From: JBLEFH01 sp047345645
Lineage (GTDB): Bacteria; Pseudomonadota; Alphaproteobacteria; Rhodobacterales; Rhodobacteraceae
DNA: 64,000 nucleotides
NCBI GenBank assembly: GCA_047345645.1
Contig: JBLEFH010000002.1
Reading direction: 5' to 3' (one strand)
This document shows, one piece after another, positions 33,605-43,059 of the stretch (within the stretch, counting starts at the first letter, position 1; each line of letters starts with the position of its first letter). Both the position numbers and the translations under genes were made by a program. The notes below the pieces were generated by a model. The model was not told the origin of the DNA and ran no database searches. It was given only the letters and a program-made list of their open reading frames with translations.

Positions 33605-35181
33605 ACGCTGACCTGTTCGCGGAGCATGGAAATGGTGATCGAGACGACGAGATAGAGCATCGCGAAGATCACGAAGGCGAGGGCCGTGTTTTCATAACGC
33701 CTTGGATAGCTTGGCTCATCGGGCAGAACCGGATGCTCGACCATGGCGAGATAGCGCGTCTGGCGGTTGGCTTCGAGCCGCGCCGCTTCCACTCGCTCCA
33801 GCGCGGCGGCGAGCATGGTTTCGCGGGTCAGCATCTCGGATTCCGCGATGCGGATCTGGCCTTGGATCGCTGCCAGCGAAGCGTCCGCGTCCGAGCCGGA
33901 GGTGAGGGTGCCGCGCAGCTCCTCCACCCGCCGCTCCAGCGTCCGCACCTCGCCGCGCAGGGCGTTGACCCGTGCCTGGTTGGGGCTGGCATTGGCCAGA
34001 AGCGTTTGAAGCGCCACGCGTTTTTCGGTGATCTGCCCTTCTAGCGTGGTGATGATGCTCATCTGCGAGCCGGCTTCCGCATCGGCCGACAGCACGCCGC
34101 TGGTGCTTTGCAGGGCCAGCAACCGCTCCTGCGCCTCATCGAGCGAGCGCTCCGCATTGGCGAGCGATTCCTCGGCCTCTGCCACCTGATCCGTGCGCGC
34201 GTCCTGCGAGAGACTGTCCACCCGTTCCTCAGCGAACTGGATCAATCGGCTGGCAAAATCAAAGGCTTTTTCCCCGGTCGGCGCGATGACATCCATTTTG
34301 ATGATGCCCTCGGACGGGTCATATCCAACGCGCACGAGCTTCTTGTATCGGTCGTAAGCCTCTGACGAGGTGACGTTTTCCGGCAGGCGCTGCAATTCGG
34401 AGATCTCGTCGCCCTGAAACGCGGCGACCCAGCCTTCGGTCTCGTCGAGACGGAGCATGGCCTCCTGACCCTGCAAATAGCCCTGCACGACCATGGAGTC
34501 CTGCTGCGTCGCGAAGCCGGAGCCGGAGAACATGCCGGGGGCTTGCGCGCTCATCATGTCCGCTTTCTGGATCACGAGTTGCGAATGTGAGGAGTAGAAG
34601 GGCGTGGCGATATTAAAGAAATAATAACCGACCAGCGCCGTGGGGAGCAGCACGAAGAGCAGGAGCCGCGCCCCCACAATCGCCATTTTCCGGCGGCGGC
34701 GGCGGGCGAGGTCGCGCTGGATGCGGGCGATCTCGGCGGCCCGTGCCTCGTCGTCAAAGGCGGGACGATAGGCGCCAACAGCTCCTTTGGAGACCTGACG
34801 GGCGGGCAGGAAAACTTCCGCATCTCCGCCGTCAGCGCCTTGTGAAGACTTCGCCGCTTCCATTTGATAATCTTCGAGAATATCAAAGCCCGCTTCCCGC
34901 AGCTTGCGCACGGCGTCATAGCCGTCTTCCACCTCGATGCCGAGTTGCTTGGCATTGTGGATCGCCTCGTCGAGCAGCTCCTGCGGCAACCCGCCCGTGG
35001 GCCGCGCGTCCATATCCGGTTTGGCCGGCTGCGCGCTTTCGCGCACATCATCGCCAAGCGCGTAAAGCTGGCGCGCCGCGTCGTAATCATCGCGCGCGAT
35101 CAGGCCGCGCCGGGCCGCTTTGCGGCGCGCCCGGCGGCGCTCCTTCCCGGTCAGATTGGCAAACGGATCGTCTTGGCTCAT
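33601..35181 (-). CDS. kpsE: capsule polysaccharide export inner-membrane protein (KpsE/BexC type)
   Basis: A 526-residue protein. A charged cytoplasmic N-terminal extension of about 165 residues (KERRRARRKAARRG; two repeat-like segments containing DDYDAARQLYALGDDVRE and DGYDAVRKLREAGFD) precedes a first membrane helix (VGARLLLFVLLPTALVGYYFF). A long periplasmic coiled coil follows (AEAEESLANAERSLDEAQERLLALQ; LEGQITEKRVALQTLLANA), then PDEPSYPRRYENT and a C-terminal helix. This is the polysaccharide co-polymerase layout of KpsE/CtrB/BexC. It links the ABC exporter to the outer-membrane channel. It is three bases downstream of kpsT. Confidence 0.88.
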   Translation of the reverse strand: MSQDDPFANLTGKERRRARRKAARRGLIARDDYDAARQLYALGDDVRESAQPAKPDMDARPTGGLPQELLDEAIHNAKQLGIEVEDGYDAVRKLREAGFDILEDYQMEAAKSSQGADGGDAEVFLPARQVSKGAVGAYRPAFDDEARAAEIARIQRDLARRRRRKMAIVGARLLLFVLLPTALVGYYFFNIATPFYSSHSQLVIQKADMMSAQAPGMFSGSGFATQQDSMVVQGYLQGQEAMLRLDETEGWVAAFQGDEISELQRLPENVTSSEAYDRYKKLVRVGYDPSEGIIKMDVIAPTGEKAFDFASRLIQFAEERVDSLSQDARTDQVAEAEESLANAERSLDEAQERLLALQSTSGVLSADAEAGSQMSIITTLEGQITEKRVALQTLLANASPNQARVNALRGEVRTLERRVEELRGTLTSGSDADASLAAIQGQIRIAESEMLTRETMLAAALERVEAARLEANRQTRYLAMVEHPVLPDEPSYPRRYENTALAFVIFAMLYLVVSITISMLREQVSV

Positions 35182-35184
35182 GGG

Positions 35185-35844
35185 TTAACTACTTCCCTCG
35201 AAATCATAAAGCAGGCGCGCCTCGTCCAGCGTATCGAACATATAGAGATGACCGTCCCGTAAAACCGCCGCCCTTTGGCAATATTGCGCGATGATCTGCG
35301 GCGAATGTGACACGATCACAACGGTCGAATGACGCAGCCGGTCCTGCAAAATCGACCCCGCCCGCTGGTTAAAGGCGACATCGGTGGTCCCCGGCATCCC
35401 TTCGTCAATCAGATAGATGTCAAAATCAAGGGCGAGGAGCAGGGAGAAGGTAAATCGTGAGCGCATCCCCGAGGAATATTTCGACAGCGGTTGATCGAAA
35501 TATTCCTGCAGATCACAGAGATAGCGGCAGAAGGCTTCCACATAATCGGGGTCCATCCCGTAAATGCGGGCGATATAGCGGCAATTTTCCGTTGCGGAGA
35601 GTTTGTTCGAGACCCCGCCCATGAAACCCAAGGGGAAGGAGATCCGCGAGGTGCGTAGGATCTGCCCTTCATCGGGTTTCTCAATCCCGGCCATCATGTT
35701 GATCAGCGTGGTTTTCCCCGTCCCGTTCGGAGCGAGAATGCCGAGCGACTGGCCGAGATGCACCGAGAAGCTGGCATTGTTCAGAATGATCTTGCGCCGC
35801 TTGCCGGTCCAAAAGCTTTTACTGACATTGCGAAACTCGATCAT
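35185..35844 (-). CDS. kpsT: capsule polysaccharide ABC transporter ATPase (KpsT type)
   Basis: A 219-residue ATPase of KpsT/BexA length. It has Walker A APNGTGKT (residues about 37-44, with Ala where Gly is usual), signature YSSGMRSRF, Walker B IYLIDEG and the switch His in IVSHSP. It powers export of capsular polysaccharide through a KpsM-type permease. That permease is not adjacent and not elsewhere in the window. It is followed after three bases by kpsE; upstream is nhaA at 42 bases, same strand. Confidence 0.9.
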   Translation of the reverse strand: MIEFRNVSKSFWTGKRRKIILNNASFSVHLGQSLGILAPNGTGKTTLINMMAGIEKPDEGQILRTSRISFPLGFMGGVSNKLSATENCRYIARIYGMDPDYVEAFCRYLCDLQEYFDQPLSKYSSGMRSRFTFSLLLALDFDIYLIDEGMPGTTDVAFNQRAGSILQDRLRHSTVVIVSHSPQIIAQYCQRAAVLRDGHLYMFDTLDEARLLYDFEGSS

Positions 35845-35886
35845 AGGGGAAATGCTCTGCCCGCCAAGACGGGCAGAGCCACGTCG

Positions 35887-37131
35887 TTATTCCTGTTTCT
35901 GCACACCCATAACCTTCCCGGCGACAATCGCAATAGCGGCCGCAAAGAAGGAGAAGAGCGCACCCATTTTCGCCGCGTCCTGAATCGGGCCGGCATCGAA
36001 GGCCACCGCCGCGATAAAGAGCGAGACGGTAAAGCCGATGGCGGCCACGAATCCGACCACGATGAGATCGACCGGGCGCATCCCTTCGGGAAGTCCGAGC
36101 TTCATGGTGACACCCGAAATATAACCAAAGATGAAGATCCCAATCGGTTTGCCGACGATCAGGCCAAGCACGACGAGCCATGTGGTCGGGCCCATGGAGG
36201 AGAACTCGACGCCCGCATTGGCGAGACCGAAGAAGAAGAGGATGACTTCGACCGGGGTTTCGAGCGCATGTTCGGCGCGGTTGAGCGTGTCCGTCGCGAG
36301 ATGCTCATCCTCGTGGAAGATCCCGAACGCGCGGTCCGCATGGGGCATGGCGGGGATGATCGGCAGAAGGCCAAGCGCCGGGTGGATGCCTGCGCGCATG
36401 AAGCCATACCAAGAGATCAGACCGAAGGCGAGATAGGGCCAATAGCCCAGCATCCGGTCCATTTTTGTCGAGAAGGGGCGGTCCTGTTTGCCGCGATCCA
36501 GGCGGCGCGGGAGCCAGTTGAAGAGGATGAACGCGCTCACCGCCGCGCCGAGCGAGAGCAGCAGCCAGACCGGCGCGAGATCGCCCGAGGGGTAGAACAC
36601 CGCCAGAATTATGAGGCCCGCCGCGTCATCCGCAATGGCGAGCAGCAGCAGGAAGCCGACGGCGGAGTGCTTCGCGCCAAAGACGAGGCGGCCGACGAGA
36701 TAGGCAAAGGCGATGTCCGTCGCAATCGGCACGGCCCAGCCGTTTTTCACTTCCTGATAGACATCGGTGCCCATGACGAGGGCGAGGCCGAGATAGACCG
36801 CGACCGGCCCGGCAATCCCGCCAGCCGTCGCAATCAGCGGCGTCAGCGCCTTTTTCCCCCGGAGCGAGCCGTCCTCAAGGATCACCGCCTCCCAGACCTC
36901 TTTGCCCGCCATCGCGAAGAAGAAGGCCATCAGGAAGTCGTTAATGAGATAGTGCAATGTCAGGGTGCGGTAGCCATCATGCGGGTGGCCGATGATGAAA
37001 TGATCGGCGATCACCCATTCAATAAAGCCATGATAGGCTTCGGGAGCAGTATTGGCCCAAACCAGCGCGAGCAGCGCACCACTTATCAGCAAGATCGAAT
37101 AGGACTGAACGAAATTCCAGACGCGATACAT
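35887..37131 (-). CDS. nhaA: Na+/H+ antiporter NhaA
   Basis: A 414-residue, 11-12 helix antiporter. It shows the NhaA core: NDFLMAFFFAMAGKEV, GWAVPIATDIAFAYLV and the ion-binding aspartate pair in LLAIADDAAGLIILAVFY, plus GLANAGVEF and LIVGKPIGIFIFGY later. It exchanges internal Na+ for external protons, useful in a marine or saline setting. It is slightly longer than E. coli NhaA because of an insertion in the first loop (HPHDGYRTLTLH). GGGGAG precedes the ATG. Confidence 0.95.
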   Translation of the reverse strand: MYRVWNFVQSYSILLISGALLALVWANTAPEAYHGFIEWVIADHFIIGHPHDGYRTLTLHYLINDFLMAFFFAMAGKEVWEAVILEDGSLRGKKALTPLIATAGGIAGPVAVYLGLALVMGTDVYQEVKNGWAVPIATDIAFAYLVGRLVFGAKHSAVGFLLLLAIADDAAGLIILAVFYPSGDLAPVWLLLSLGAAVSAFILFNWLPRRLDRGKQDRPFSTKMDRMLGYWPYLAFGLISWYGFMRAGIHPALGLLPIIPAMPHADRAFGIFHEDEHLATDTLNRAEHALETPVEVILFFFGLANAGVEFSSMGPTTWLVVLGLIVGKPIGIFIFGYISGVTMKLGLPEGMRPVDLIVVGFVAAIGFTVSLFIAAVAFDAGPIQDAAKMGALFSFFAAAIAIVAGKVMGVQKQE

Positions 37132-37193
37132 AGTGGCTCCCCTGATTTAGCTTTTGTTTTCATTATTTCTAAACACAGCTTACCCTTCACGCA

Positions 37194-37802
37194 ATGGAAC
37201 TGGGGAAAAATCTGAAATCGGTTTGGACGGCGGTGGCGGACTGTCGCCATTGCGCGGCGCGTTTCGCGGCGACGGCGACCGCGCATGCGCCGCGCCCGGT
37301 GCTGCGGGTGGCCGGGCGCGCGCCGATCCTCATCGCGGGGCAGGCGCCGGGGATGCGGGTGCATAAATCCGGGCTGCCCTTCGATGATCCCTCAGGCGAG
37401 CGGCTGCGGGACTGGCTCGGCGTCGACCGTGAGACCTTCTATGACCTTGATTGCTTTGACATTGCGCCGATGGCCTTCTGCTTTCCGGGCTATAACGACA
37501 AGGGCGCGGACCTGCCGCCGCCGCCCGATTGCGCGCGGCTTTGGCGCCAGCCACTGATGGACGCGCTGGATAAGGTCCGCCTCACCCTCGTGATCGGCGG
37601 CGCGGCGCAAAACTGGCATTTCGAAGGCCGCATGTCCGTCACCGCGCGCGTCGCGGGCTGGCGCGATCATTTTCCTGCCGCGATCCCCTTGCCACATCCG
37701 TCCTGGCGCAATACCGCTTGGCTGAAGAAACATCCGTGGTTCGAGGCCGAGCTGGTGCCGGTGCTGCGCCGCCGCGTGAAAGAGGAGTTAGACGCGCTAT
37801 GA
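37194..37802 (+). CDS. uracil-DNA glycosylase family protein
   Basis: A 202-residue protein of the UDG superfamily. Motif 1 is visible as ILIAGQAPGMRVHKSGLPFDDPSGERLRDWLGV (about 45-77), an N-terminal Cys pair (DCRHC) resembles those in related families, and a late IPLPHPSWRN stands where the catalytic-loop HPS motif is expected. It lacks the full four-cysteine iron-sulfur pattern of family 4/5 enzymes. It probably acts on uracil or a damaged base in DNA, but the exact activity is unproven. Its stop overlaps the next start (ATGA). Confidence 0.82.
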   Translation: MELGKNLKSVWTAVADCRHCAARFAATATAHAPRPVLRVAGRAPILIAGQAPGMRVHKSGLPFDDPSGERLRDWLGVDRETFYDLDCFDIAPMAFCFPGYNDKGADLPPPPDCARLWRQPLMDALDKVRLTLVIGGAAQNWHFEGRMSVTARVAGWRDHFPAAIPLPHPSWRNTAWLKKHPWFEAELVPVLRRRVKEELDAL

Positions 37803-38575
37803 CCGAAACCGAAATCGACCGCGCCTATCAGGCGATGCAGTCCGGCGGAGATGCGGCGCGGCTCGCCTATTTCGGGCGGCTTTTTGAGACGGAGCTGTTC
37901 CTTCTGCTCGCGGAGGAGCCGCGGGACGATATGGTGAGTCCCGCGATTTTTGATGTGAATGGAGCGGGTTATGCGCTGATCTTCGACCTTGAAGAGCGCC
38001 TCGCGGATTTCGCCAACAGCGCCGCGCCTTATCTGGCGATGTCCGGGCGGACGGCGGTGAAAGCGCTCGCCGGGCAGGGGCTTGGCCTCGGCGTCAATCT
38101 CGGCGCGCCGTCTGAGACGCTGTGGGATGCGGAAGCGGTCGCGTGGATGACCGAGATGGCGGAACTAGCGACGGCGGAGGAGGCGCGCGGCGCGATTGAA
38201 ACGCTCGACCGGCCCGACACGTTGCCCGACGGGTTCCTCACCACGCTCGACCGCAAACTGGCGAATATGGCGGGCCTCGCGAAAGCCGCGTATCTCGCCA
38301 AGGTGCGGTATAAGGAGGGCGGGGAGGGCCATCTGCTCGCGCTGACGGGGGTGCCGGATGGGGCGAAGGCGGCGGTCGCGCAAAATATCGGCGAGGCGGT
38401 TCGTTATGACGGCGGGGAGGCTTTGCAGCTTGATCTGGTGTTCCCCGATTTGTCGGACCCGCTTCTGGCCGCGTTGGAGCGCGCCGCGCTGCGGATTGCG
38501 TTGCCAGAGCCGCAAGTGCCGCAAGAACGTCCTGCGCCGGGAAGCGATCCGGACAAACCGCCGAAACTTCGGTAA
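37799..38575 (+). CDS. SseB-like protein
   Basis: A 258-residue soluble acidic protein. Residues about 1-120 resemble the SseB N-terminal domain (LFETELFLLLAEEP, VFD-type strand, YALIFDLEERLADFANSAAPYLAMSGRTAVKALAGQGLGLGVNLG). The C-terminal half (about 140-240) matches the second SseB module (FLTTLDRKLANMAGLAKAAYLAKVRYKEGGEGHLLALTGV). E. coli SseB affects serine-sensitive growth by an unclear route, so function is unknown. It is translationally coupled to the UDG-like gene by ATGA. Confidence 0.78.
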   Translation: MTETEIDRAYQAMQSGGDAARLAYFGRLFETELFLLLAEEPRDDMVSPAIFDVNGAGYALIFDLEERLADFANSAAPYLAMSGRTAVKALAGQGLGLGVNLGAPSETLWDAEAVAWMTEMAELATAEEARGAIETLDRPDTLPDGFLTTLDRKLANMAGLAKAAYLAKVRYKEGGEGHLLALTGVPDGAKAAVAQNIGEAVRYDGGEALQLDLVFPDLSDPLLAALERAALRIALPEPQVPQERPAPGSDPDKPPKLR

Positions 38576-38603
38576 ATCAACTCTGTAAGAGAAACTCTTA
38601 AAG

Positions 38604-39758
38604 TTATCGTCGCCTGTTACTGCCGCGCGGGCGGTGGACATGGGCGCTTTGGATGATGCCGAAGGCGACCATCAGCACCATCATCGCCGTGCCGCCATAG
38701 GAGACCAGCGGCAGCGGCAAGCCGACCACGGGCGCGAGCCCCATCACCATTGCCATGTTGAGGGCGAAGAAGAAGAAAAACACCGAGGCCAGCCCGCCCG
38801 TGACAAGCGCACCAAACCGGTTCTGGTTCTGGAGCATGGAGACGAGGGCGAAGAGGATAATGAGGCCGTAGAGCGTCAGTAGGGTGACGGAGCCGATGAA
38901 GCCGAATTCCTCGGCCAGCGCGGTGAAAATAAAGTCCGTGTGCTGGTCGGGCAGGAATTGCAACTGGCTTTGCGAGCCTTGCAGATAGCCGCGTCCGGAG
39001 ACGCCGCCCGAGCCGAGCGCGATCTTGGCCTGGTTGAGCTGATAGCCGTCGCCCTTGAGGTCGAGCGCCGGGTTCAGGAAGATGTTGATCCGATCATATT
39101 GATAATTATCAAGGAGTTGCCAGCTTTTGCCTTCACTGGCAAAGACCGCCCAAATCAGCCCGACCAGCGCCGTGATCGCGCCCGCGAAATACCAGAGCGA
39201 GACGCCCGCGAGCAGCATCACCACGCCGCCGCCCGCCGCCAGCATGAGCGAGGTGCCAAGGTCGGGCTGTTTGAGGACAAGCGCCGTCGGCACGAGGATG
39301 ATGGCGAGCGGCAGGATCACCCAGAAAGGGCGGGAGACGCGTTCGCGCGGCAGCAGGTCGTAATAGAAGGCCAGCATCATCACGACGGCGATTTTCATCA
39401 GCTCCGAGGGCTGCGCACGGACCGGGCCGATTTGCAGCCACCGCTGCGCGCCCTTGCTTTCCTCGCCGAAGAGGGCCACGCCAATGAGGAGCGCGACGCC
39501 GACGCCGTAGAGGACGGGAGCGGAAAACTTCCAGACTTTCAACGGGATGAAGCCGATGATGAACATCAGCGCGAGGCCGATGGCGAAGCGCTCCATCTGC
39601 GGCTCGGCCCAGCGGTCGAGATCGCCGCCGCCGACCGAATAGAGCAGCAGGAAGCCGATGGAGGCGACCGTGCAGATCAGCAACACCAGCGCCCAGTTGA
39701 AATAGAAAAATTTCACCGGGCCGGTGGGGATATTGTCGTCTTCGGTCAGGAAACTCAT
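38604..39758 (-). CDS. rodA: peptidoglycan glycosyltransferase RodA
   Basis: A 384-residue SEDS-family membrane protein with about ten hydrophobic segments. Family landmarks are present: GARRW-like block GAQRWLQIGPVRAQPSELMKIAVV, LKQPDLGTSLMLAAGG, DRINIFLNP, QAKIALGSGGVSGRGYLQGSQ, LPDQHTDFIFTALAEEFGF and LPLVSYGGTAMM near the end. It polymerises lipid II glycan strands for side-wall growth together with PBP2. The start at 39758 overlaps the PBP2 stop by four bases. It is the last gene of the rod-shape operon. Confidence 0.96.
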   Translation of the reverse strand: MSFLTEDDNIPTGPVKFFYFNWALVLLICTVASIGFLLLYSVGGGDLDRWAEPQMERFAIGLALMFIIGFIPLKVWKFSAPVLYGVGVALLIGVALFGEESKGAQRWLQIGPVRAQPSELMKIAVVMMLAFYYDLLPRERVSRPFWVILPLAIILVPTALVLKQPDLGTSLMLAAGGGVVMLLAGVSLWYFAGAITALVGLIWAVFASEGKSWQLLDNYQYDRINIFLNPALDLKGDGYQLNQAKIALGSGGVSGRGYLQGSQSQLQFLPDQHTDFIFTALAEEFGFIGSVTLLTLYGLIILFALVSMLQNQNRFGALVTGGLASVFFFFFALNMAMVMGLAPVVGLPLPLVSYGGTAMMVLMVAFGIIQSAHVHRPRGSNRRR

Positions 39759-41635
39759 GCGCGGTCGCCCTGCGCCTCGCCGCTGGCGAGCGGCGCCGCA
39801 TCGGTTTCGCCCGGCGGTGCGATGCGCAAAAGCTCCCACATGATGTCGCGGGCAATCGGCGCGGCCACGGCGGACCCGCCGCCCCCATGCTCGACGATCA
39901 CCGAAATCGCATAGCGCGGGTTCTCAACCGGCGCGTAGCAGACGAAGAGCGCGTGGTCCCGGCGCTCCCATGGCAGATCCTCGTTGCGGATAACCCCGCG
40001 GGCGCGCTCGGCCGCCGTGATCCGCCGCACCTGGCTGGTCCCGGTCTTGCCCGCCATGGCGGCGACACTGTCGGTCAGCCGCGAGCGGTAAGCGGTGCCG
40101 GCGGGGTCGTTCACCACGCGGTACATGCCGTTGCGGATCAGGTTGAGGAAGGTCGGGTGGATGCCGAGATCGACCGGCTCCGGCGCGGGCTGCTGCACGC
40201 CGCCAACGGCCCGAATGAGGCGCGGCGCGACCGAAGTGCCCGTCGCGATCCGCGCGGTCATCACGGCGAGTTGCAACGGTGAAGCGAGCGTAAAACCTTG
40301 CCCAATCGAGGCGTTGATCGTGTCCCCCGGCACCCAGCCCTCATTGCGGGTTTCCTGCTTCCACGCCTTGGTGGGCATCAGCCCTTCGCGCACGGCGGGC
40401 ACCGGAATGTCATGGATCACGCCAAGGCCAAGCCGGTTCGCCATCTCGGAAATCTTGTCGATCCCGACCCGCTGCGCGACTTCGTAATAATAGATGTCGC
40501 AGGACTGCTGGAGACTGCGCTCAAGGCTCACATGGCCATGACCGCCCCGGTTCCAGCAATGGAATTTCGCGTTGCGATACTGGTACACGCCGTTGCAGAA
40601 CACCGTGTCATTCGGCCCGATCACCCCCGCTTCGAGCGCGGCGAGGGCGGTGACCATTTTGAAGGTCGAGCCGGGCGGATAAGTGCCGGACACCGCCTTA
40701 TGGTGCAGGGGCCGGTGGTCGTTTTCCAGAAGCGCGCGGTAATCGGTCGAGGAAATCCCGAAAACGAAATTGTTGGGATCGAAGGTCGGGGCGGAGGCCA
40801 GCGCCAGCACATCGCCATTCGTGACGTCCATCGCCACCGCCGCGGCGCTCTCCGTGCCAAGCCGCCGGAGCGCATATTTCTGCAAGCGCTCCGAGAGGGT
40901 CAGATGCAGATCCGCGCCGCTGATCGCTTCGGTGCGGTCCAACTCGCGCACCACATGGCCCCAATTGTTCGCCTCGATCTGCAAAATCCCAGCGGTGCCG
41001 CGCAGCGTGTCCTCTGCCCGCGTCTCGACGCCGCTTTTGCCGATCTGGAAATTCGGCGCGTAGAGGATGGGCTCCGGGTCCTCGATCTTCGAGAGATCGT
41101 AATCCGACACCCTGCCCACATAGCCGACCACATGGCAAAACGCGTCGCGATGCGGATAGAAGCGCGAGAGGCCCACATCGGGCTTGATGCCGGGGAGGGC
41201 AGGGGCGTTCACCACCACGGGGGCGAATTGCTCCCATGAAAGATGCTCGGCGATCAGAAGCTCCTTGCCGCGTTCATCCCCTTCCAGAATGCGGGCGCGG
41301 TCCTCGTCGCTGATCGGGATGAGCTTGGCGAGCCGGTCGAGCAGCATCGCCCGCTGCTCGGGGTCGTCCTCATCCATCAGGATGCGGTAATTCTGCCGGT
41401 TATCGGCCAGAAGCATCCCGCGCCGGTCATAGATCAAGCCGCGTGCCGGCGGGATGTAGGAAATATTGATCCGGTTGTCTTCCGCTGCGAGCCGGTAGCG
41501 ATCCGCCTCCTTGACCTGCAAATGATGCATCCGCCAGCCAAGCGCACCGATAATCGCCGTTTGCGCCGTGCCCAGAATGAGCGCACGGCGACCAATATAG
41601 CGGTTCGGTGTCTTGTCTTTCGGTCTGTCGGTCAT
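39755..41635 (-). CDS. mrdA: penicillin-binding protein 2
   Basis: A 626-residue class B penicillin-binding protein. It has an N-terminal membrane anchor (about 14-35), a pedestal domain (PARGLIYDRRG), and a C-terminal transpeptidase with the active-site motifs in order: SxxK in YPPGSTFKMVTALAAL, SxN-type SCD in LQQSCDIYYYEVAQRVG, and KTG in MAGKTGTSQV. The length is typical of PBP2. It crosslinks side-wall peptidoglycan with RodA as glycosyltransferase partner. It starts three bases after mreD. Confidence 0.96.
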   Translation of the reverse strand: MTDRPKDKTPNRYIGRRALILGTAQTAIIGALGWRMHHLQVKEADRYRLAAEDNRINISYIPPARGLIYDRRGMLLADNRQNYRILMDEDDPEQRAMLLDRLAKLIPISDEDRARILEGDERGKELLIAEHLSWEQFAPVVVNAPALPGIKPDVGLSRFYPHRDAFCHVVGYVGRVSDYDLSKIEDPEPILYAPNFQIGKSGVETRAEDTLRGTAGILQIEANNWGHVVRELDRTEAISGADLHLTLSERLQKYALRRLGTESAAAVAMDVTNGDVLALASAPTFDPNNFVFGISSTDYRALLENDHRPLHHKAVSGTYPPGSTFKMVTALAALEAGVIGPNDTVFCNGVYQYRNAKFHCWNRGGHGHVSLERSLQQSCDIYYYEVAQRVGIDKISEMANRLGLGVIHDIPVPAVREGLMPTKAWKQETRNEGWVPGDTINASIGQGFTLASPLQLAVMTARIATGTSVAPRLIRAVGGVQQPAPEPVDLGIHPTFLNLIRNGMYRVVNDPAGTAYRSRLTDSVAAMAGKTGTSQVRRITAAERARGVIRNEDLPWERRDHALFVCYAPVENPRYAISVIVEHGGGGSAVAAPIARDIMWELLRIAPPGETDAAPLASGEAQGDRA

Positions 41636-41638
41636 GTC

Positions 41639-42148
41639 TCAGTAGTCCCCGCGGCTATTCGGGATCAGCGCGGCAAGGGCCACCATGAAGGGATAGGCCA
41701 TCACCGTGAGGAGCCACCATTTTAGCATGACACGGGGCGGCGGCAATGGAATCCCGGTCACGCTCAGCATCAGTTGTACGAAAACAATCAGCGCGGCGAA
41801 GGTGGCGGCGACCAGCGCCCATTCGAGAAGCAGGCTCAGATCGTTGCGGCCCTCCAGCCGCCCGCGCAGAAATTCGCTGGCGAGGATCACCGCAATAGCG
41901 TGCGGGCCGAAGGGGCGCGGGATGATGAGATCGCCGAAAAACGCGAGCAGGATCACGGAGATGAGCGGGATCTGAGCCGGGCGGCGGATCACCATGGCGG
42001 CGATCAGAACGAAGGCGAGGTCGGGCATCGGCACGCCGCCGGTGGTGAGGTCCAGCGGCAACAGGGCGATGAGCGTGAAGGCGCAGCCGAGAAAAAGGAT
42101 GCCGAGGAAGCTGCCGGGGTGCAGCGTGGCGCTTTGCTCCTCACTCAC
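41639..42148 (-). CDS. mreD: rod-shape-determining protein MreD
   Basis: A 169-residue hydrophobic protein with about five membrane segments and the MreD run MPDLAFVLIAAMVIRRPAQIPLISVILLAFFGDLIIPRPFG. It completes the MreBCD elongasome. The start is GTG inside the end of mreC (8-base overlap). Confidence 0.9.
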   Translation of the reverse strand: MSEEQSATLHPGSFLGILFLGCAFTLIALLPLDLTTGGVPMPDLAFVLIAAMVIRRPAQIPLISVILLAFFGDLIIPRPFGPHAIAVILASEFLRGRLEGRNDLSLLLEWALVAATFAALIVFVQLMLSVTGIPLPPPRVMLKWWLLTVMAYPFMVALAALIPNSRGDY

Positions 42149-43043
42149 CGCGCCACTCCGGCCCCTGCACCGGGGCGAGGCGGTCGATCTCTGGCGTCAG
42201 CAGATTGCCCTCGCGGGAGACTTCGGAGACGCCTTTTTCGCGGAGTAGCCGCAGAAACTCGATCCGGCGATATTCGGCGGCGAGGCGCACGCGGATGCGG
42301 CCCTCCGGGTCCTGCGCGACCTGCCCGACGAGCAGATCGGGTGGGAAAATGCCGCCATCGCCGGAGGTGACGATACGATCCCCGGGATAGACATTCTTCG
42401 GATCGTCGAGAAATTCGATGATCGGTGCCTCGCTGTTGTCGCCGCTGACAATGCCGCGCTGGCCCGACGGGCGCACGACGATGGGCACGCGGGAACTCGC
42501 GTCCGTCAGAAAGAGGATGCGGGAAAAATCCTCACCCACCCCGGCGACACGGCCCACGAGCCCGAGCCCGTCCATCGCCGCCCAGCCATCCTGCACACCG
42601 TCGCGGCGGCCGATATTGATGAGGGCGGACTGGCTGAACGGGCTGCCGCTGTCGGTCAGCACCTCGCCGGTCACATAGGTGAGGCGGGGCGAGAGTTTCA
42701 CATTGTTGAGGCTGAGGAGCCGGGCGTTTTCCTGCTCCAGTTGCAGCGCCGCTTCCTTCCAGCTTTGCATGATGCGCAGCTCGCGGCGCAGCTCTAAGTT
42801 CTGATTGTAAAGTCTTGTATAACCGCGAAAATCCCGGACCATGCGCGCGGTGACACTGATGGGCGAGAGCAAGAATTCCATCCGCGGCACGATCTGGTCG
42901 ATCGCCGCGTTGCGGATGCGGTCTATGCGGGTGCTTTCAATGCGCCAGAGCGCGAAGCCGATCAGCAGCACGAGGCAGACGAGACCGATAAAAATCCGTC
43001 TGATGGGTCTGCCGTAACTGCTTGTCTTCGCCTCGCGCGCCAT
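42141..43043 (-). CDS. mreC: rod-shape-determining protein MreC
   Basis: A 300-residue bitopic protein. A cytoplasmic start and one membrane helix (IFIGLVCLVLLIGFALW, about 17-34) precede a coiled coil (YNQNLELRRELRIMQSWKEAALQLEQENARLLSL) and two beta-barrel subdomains with GRRDGVQDGWAAMDGLGLVGRV and YPGDRIVTSGDGGIFPPDLLVG. It is a periplasmic scaffold that stimulates PBP2. It lies 16 bases downstream of mreB. Confidence 0.95.
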   Translation of the reverse strand: MAREAKTSSYGRPIRRIFIGLVCLVLLIGFALWRIESTRIDRIRNAAIDQIVPRMEFLLSPISVTARMVRDFRGYTRLYNQNLELRRELRIMQSWKEAALQLEQENARLLSLNNVKLSPRLTYVTGEVLTDSGSPFSQSALINIGRRDGVQDGWAAMDGLGLVGRVAGVGEDFSRILFLTDASSRVPIVVRPSGQRGIVSGDNSEAPIIEFLDDPKNVYPGDRIVTSGDGGIFPPDLLVGQVAQDPEGRIRVRLAAEYRRIEFLRLLREKGVSEVSREGNLLTPEIDRLAPVQGPEWRGE

Positions 43044-43059
43044 CGGGGCTTACCCCCGT

